Shown: positions 60,912 to 64,000 of the stretch, piece by piece | Layout of the letters: each line of letters opens with the position of its first letter | Numbering within the stretch: the stretch's first letter is position 1 | DNA from: Leptothrix cholodnii SP-6 | GTDB lineage: Bacteria; Pseudomonadota; Gammaproteobacteria; Burkholderiales; Burkholderiaceae_C | Assembly (NCBI RefSeq): GCF_000019785.1 | Contig: NC_010524.1 | Coordinates: forward strand, 1,922,001 to 1,986,000 | Direction of reading: 5' to 3' | DNA: 64,000 nt | Program-made: the position numbers and the translations under genes | Notes under the pieces: model-generated | What the model saw: the letters and a program-made list of their open reading frames with translations, nothing else | What the model was told of the DNA's origin: nothing | Database searches by the model: none

Positions 60912-62177
60912 ATGTCGACTTTCCGTCTTTTCCTGATCACCGCCTGCAGCGTGCTGGCGCTTGCGCTGTTCCTGCTGGCCGGCGACAAGCTGTTGACGTT
61001 CCTGAACGTCGATCTGGTGGCGACGATGCTGCGCGCCAACCCGCTGGCGCGCCCGCTCGAGGCCAACGAGGCCGCAGCCATCGCAGAGGCGCGCCGCCTC
61101 GGGGCCGCCGGCGCACTGGTGCTGGCCTTCGCGATGGTGATCGGCTTCTACCACCTGATGCAGCGCGGTGATCCGCTGCGCGACGGCCAGCATCGGCTCG
61201 CGCAGTCGCTGCACGAGCAGGAACTGGTGCTGGTCTCGCACTACCGCGACCTGGGCGCGCAGCTCGCCCGCAGCCGCGACACCCTGGCATCGGACATGGG
61301 CGACATGGGCACCTCGACGCAGCACATGCGGGGCGCCCTCGAATTGCGTTTCGCGAGCGTCGAATCGTCGCTCAAGCGCATGGACGACACGCTGACGTCG
61401 CGCCTCGAGGGGCTGGCCGCGCAGGTCAGCCACACGCTGCAATCGTCGGACAGCAAGTGGATGTCGGATCAGGCGCAGGCCTCGCAGCACATCAACGAGC
61501 GTCTTCAGGCCATCGACCGGCAGATCGAACACCGCCTCGACGGCATCGAGAGCCAGTTGCGCAGTGGCGGCGAGGCGCTCGATGCGCGGTTCGAGGCGCT
61601 CGGCCGGTCGTTCCAGCTGCAGCGCATCGACACCTCGGCCGACGAGCTCGACCAGCAGGTGCTGGCGGTCCAGGCGCGCCTGGATCTGCTCGACGAGCGG
61701 CTCGAGTCGGTCGGTGCGCAGTGGCGCAGCGGCTCGGAGCAGATCGGACAGCAGCTCGGCAACATCGACATGCGCCTGGCCGAACTGCCGATGGAGGGCG
61801 CCTCGGATGCCGCCTTCTTCGATCAGGCGCAGATGCTCCAGGCCAATTTCGAGCAGCTCAGCCGCCGTGTCGAGAGCCTGGATGCCTGGTTGCGCAGCAG
61901 CGGCGAGCGGGTGGGCTCGCAGCTGACCGACCTGAGCCAGCGCATGGCGCAGGTGCAGTCGGTCAACAACTCGAACTTCGGCGACTTCAACACCCAGCCG
62001 GCGCAGCTCACCGGCACGCATGGCGGCAACAACGCCGCGGCGATCGCGTCGGCCAATGCCAACGGCGCCATGCAGACCATGCTCCTGAACCTGGCCCACC
62101 TGCAGGTGGACCTGCGGGCCGAGCGCAGCGCGCTGCGCAAGCGCCTGCGTGACCTGCCGCCGCCGCCGCAGGGCTGA
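60912..62177 (+). CDS. Membrane-anchored coiled-coil protein of unknown function
   Basis: A 421-residue protein. Helices at about 6-30 (FLITACSVLALALFLLAGD) and 64-84 (GAAGALVLAFAMVIGFYHLM) enclose a short loop, then residues about 90-350 form a long coiled coil in which units with Leu-Glu/Ser-Arg recur (SSLKRMDDTLTSRLEGLAAQ, RLDGIESQLRSGGEALDARF). The layout recalls phage-tail-tape, RmuC-like or methyl-accepting-like rods, without their catalytic or signalling domains. A Pro-rich tail ends it. GGAGG upstream. Confidence 0.7.
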   Translation: MSTFRLFLITACSVLALALFLLAGDKLLTFLNVDLVATMLRANPLARPLEANEAAAIAEARRLGAAGALVLAFAMVIGFYHLMQRGDPLRDGQHRLAQSLHEQELVLVSHYRDLGAQLARSRDTLASDMGDMGTSTQHMRGALELRFASVESSLKRMDDTLTSRLEGLAAQVSHTLQSSDSKWMSDQAQASQHINERLQAIDRQIEHRLDGIESQLRSGGEALDARFEALGRSFQLQRIDTSADELDQQVLAVQARLDLLDERLESVGAQWRSGSEQIGQQLGNIDMRLAELPMEGASDAAFFDQAQMLQANFEQLSRRVESLDAWLRSSGERVGSQLTDLSQRMAQVQSVNNSNFGDFNTQPAQLTGTHGGNNAAAIASANANGAMQTMLLNLAHLQVDLRAERSALRKRLRDLPPPPQG

Positions 62178-62207
62178 GCGACGGGTTTGCGCCGAAGCGG
62201 CGCGCCG

Positions 62208-62417
62208 TCAGGCCGCCTGAACCGGCACCGGCGTGAAGCCGGCGTCGCGGATGGCCGCCTCGATCTGAGCGGCGTCGCTGCGGCCGGCCTGCACCTGAAC
62301 CAGGTGGCGGGGCAGGTCGATCTGGACCTGCGCCTGGGCGTCGAGCGCCTGCACGGCCTTCGTGATGCTGGCGACGCAGTGGCCGCAACTCATGTCCTGG
62401 ACTTCAAAGGCAATCAT
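62208..62417 (-). CDS. Heavy-metal-associated domain protein (CopZ-like copper chaperone)
   Basis: A 69-residue HMA protein with the metal site C11-x-x-C14 in MSCGHCVASITKAV. It presumably passes Cu(I) to the P-type ATPase encoded divergently at 62590. Typical length and fold. Confidence 0.9.
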   Translation of the reverse strand: MIAFEVQDMSCGHCVASITKAVQALDAQAQVQIDLPRHLVQVQAGRSDAAQIEAAIRDAGFTPVPVQAA

Positions 62418-62589
62418 CTGCGCTCCTCGTGGGTGGGCTTGAATCGGGCAGGCTCAGCCTGCATCTCGAATATCAGTATCGCCGGATATCTGATGTGTCG
62501 TCGGCTGTGCGGCTTGCGGCAGGTCAAGTTCGGCTCGCCGGCCTTTGTGGCAGGCTGGATCTTCGGCGTCGCGCCGATTCGGAGCAAAG
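62418..62589. promoter_or_regulatory. Divergent regulatory region between the copper genes
   Basis: In 172 bases two inverted repeats stand out: GCAGGC-TCA-GCCTGC at 62448-62462, and ATATC-N10-GATAT at about 62470-62489. No CueR-type ACCTTCC...GGAAGGT element is present, so the regulator may be of another type. Confidence 0.4.
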
Positions 62590-64000
62590 ATGAATGCAAA
62601 CATCGCCACCCGGGCGGTAGACCCCCAGGCCATCGAACTGCAGGTGCTGGGCATGACATGCGCTTCGTGCGTGTCGCGGGTCGAGAAGACCTTGCGTGCG
62701 GTGGCCGGCGTGCGCCAGGCCAGCGTCAACCTCGCCACCGAAACGGCCACCGTCTCGGGCGACCCCGGCCTCGACACGCAGGCGCTGGCCGCTGCGGTCC
62801 GAAAGGCCGGCTACGACGTCGGCACGCGCAGCTTCAAGCTGCAGATCGAGGGCATGACCTGCGCGTCGTGCTCCGGCCGGGTCGAGAAGGCCTTGCGCAA
62901 GGTGCCGGGCGTGACGTCGGCGGTGGTCAATCTGGCCACCGAGCAGGCCAGCGTCGAGGGTTTGTCGGGCCTGTCGGCCGCGGTGCTGAAGGCTGCGGTC
63001 GAGCGCGCCGGTTATGCCGTGCGCGATGCCAGCGCGCTGGCCGAGCCGGCCGCGGCATCGCGCCTGCCGGCGTGGTGGCCGGTGGCGGCGGGTGCGGCGT
63101 TGACGCTGCCGCTGGTCGCGCCGATGCTGCTGGCGCTGTTGGGCATCGACGCCATGCTGCCCGGCTGGCTGCAATTGCTGCTGGCCACGCCGGTGCAGTT
63201 CTGGCTGGGTGCGCGCTTCTACAAGGCCGGCGCCAAGGCGCTGCTGGCGCGCAGCGGCAACATGGACCTGCTGGTGGCGCTGGGCACGTCGGCGGCCTAC
63301 GGGCTGTCGGTCTATCTGCTGCTGCGCCACGCCGATCACGGCATGCCGCACCTGTATTTCGAGGCCTCGGCGGCGGTCATCACGCTGGTGCTGCTCGGCA
63401 AGTGGCTCGAAACCCGCGCCAAGCGCCAGACCACCGACGCGATCCGCTCGCTGCAGGCGCTGCGGCCGGTGACGGCGCGGGTGCTGCGCGCGGGCGTCGA
63501 GATCGAGACGCCGATCGACCAGGTGGTGGTCGGCGACGCGGTGCGGGTGCGCCCCGGCGAGCGCGTGCCGGTCGACGCCGAGGTGATCGACGGCAGCAGC
63601 CAACTCGACGAGTCGCTGATCACCGGCGAGAGCCTGCCGGTGGCCAAGGGCATCGGCGAGCGCGTCACCGGCGGCTCGATCAACGGCGAGGGCGCGCTGA
63701 CCGTGCGCACGCTGGCGGTGGGCGCAGAGACCACGCTGGCACGCATCATCCGGCTGGTCGAATCGGCGCAGGCCGGCAAGGCGCCGATCCAGCGGCTGGT
63801 CGATCAGGTCAGCGCGGTGTTCGTGCCGGTGGTGCTGGGGATCGCGCTGCTGACGTGGGTGGGCTGGGTGCTGGCCACGGGCGACTGGGAGGGCGCGCTG
63901 GTCAATGCGGTGGCGGTGCTGGTGATCGCCTGCCCGTGCGCGCTGGGGCTGGCGACGCCGACCGCCATCATGGTCGGCACCGGCGCGGCGGCGCGCCACG
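62590..64000 (+). CDS. copA: Copper-translocating P1B-type ATPase, 5' part (truncated by window end)
   Basis: The first 470 residues of a Cu(I) exporter. Two HMA domains with GMTCASC (residues about 20-26 and 88-94), then four helices, the actuator domain with TGES in [12 protein letters not shown], and the ion-binding CPC in [16 protein letters not shown]. The phosphorylation and nucleotide domains lie beyond the edge. ATG 62590 with GGAG seven bases upstream. Paired divergently with a CopZ-like chaperone. Confidence 0.95.
   Translation, partial: MNANIATRAVDPQAIELQVLGMTCASCVSRVEKTLRAVAGVRQASVNLATETATVSGDPGLDTQALAAAVRKAGYDVGTRSFKLQIEGMTCASCSGRVEKALRKVPGVTSAVVNLATEQASVEGLSGLSAAVLKAAVERAGYAVRDASALAEPAAASRLPAWWPVAAGAALTLPLVAPMLLALLGIDAMLPGWLQLLLATPVQFWLGARFYKAGAKALLARSGNMDLLVALGTSAAYGLSVYLLLRHADHGMPHLYFEASAAVITLVLLGKWLETRAKRQTTDAIRSLQALRPVTARVLRAGVEIETPIDQVVVGDAVRVRPGERVPVDAEVIDGSSQLDESLITGESLPVAKGIGERVTGGSINGEGALTVRTLAVGAETTLARIIRLVESAQAGKAPIQRLVDQVSAVFVPVVLGIALLTWVGWVLATGDWEGALVNAVAVLVIACPCALGLATPTAIMVGTGAAARH

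Noticed and set aside
62418..62589. CueR-type operator for the copper genes
   Set aside because: The expected ACCTTCC...GGAAGGT dyad between -35 and -10 is absent; only unrelated short inverted repeats are present.

Overview
The window is a high-GC (roughly 70%) chromosomal segment of a betaproteobacterium, most likely Burkholderiales of the Leptothrix/Sphaerotilus/Rubrivivax type. This rests on codon bias, the TRAP and Bug-type solute receptors, the kfrA-integrase pair, and the PQQ-alcohol-oxidation genes next to a tungsten aldehyde oxidoreductase locus. I saw no rRNA or tRNA gene, CRISPR array or insertion sequence. Gene density is high, with many 1-10 nt overlaps. Layout: 1-6.5 kb has a LivK-type binding protein, a TRAP permease pair (dctQM) and a cache-domain sensor kinase with a NarL-type regulator. 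6.1-9.6 kb is housekeeping (BLH-like phosphatase, YqeY, ribosomal protein S21, a BaiN-like flavoprotein). 8.8-23.1 kb is a PQQ/alcohol-oxidation region: a dehydrogenase-associated binding protein, cytochrome c-550 (PedF type), an AcoR-like sigma-54 activator, a degenerate metallo-hydrolase lipoprotein, and a long co-directional array. That array runs from a PqqB-like protein through a PQQ-associated ABC transporter with a beta-propeller and its own binding protein, then an ExbB/ExbD-like channel module, a lipoprotein and a Bug-type receptor. 23.1-27.3 kb holds a divergent kfrA-like gene and tyrosine recombinase, a CAP-domain lipoprotein and rlmJ. 27.8-32.9 kb is a two-gene TIR-NTPase / NTPase-WD40 module, the best candidate for a little-described signalling or defence system. 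33-37 kb has an M48 protease, a lipoprotein and a PQQ alcohol dehydrogenase. 37.3-47.2 kb is a tungsten locus: moeA, tupBCA, an aldehyde ferredoxin oxidoreductase operon, and a ModE-like one-component regulator. 47.4-64 kb has a GGDEF-EAL protein, a second quinoprotein-accessory set (SoxH-like hydrolase, SoxYZ-like carrier, PqqU-like PQQ receptor), DUF429, MarR, BLUF plus folE, an MHS transporter, a coiled-coil membrane protein, and copper genes ending in a truncated copA. How it fits together: three good sigma-54 promoters (before cytochrome c-550, before the PqqB-like/ABC operon, and before the PQQ dehydrogenase) each have a GTGTCAC/GTGACAC motif 70-150 bp upstream, so the AcoR-like activator plausibly controls one alcohol-oxidation regulon. 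The dehydrogenase carries the Asp-x-Asp signature of lanthanide-dependent enzymes. Its aldehyde products could be oxidised by the neighbouring tungsten enzyme, whose operon and the tup transporter share a TATG-N10-CATA palindrome that may be bound by the ModE-like regulator. PQQ may be partly scavenged through the PqqU-like receptor. These regulatory links are inferences from sequence, not measurements.
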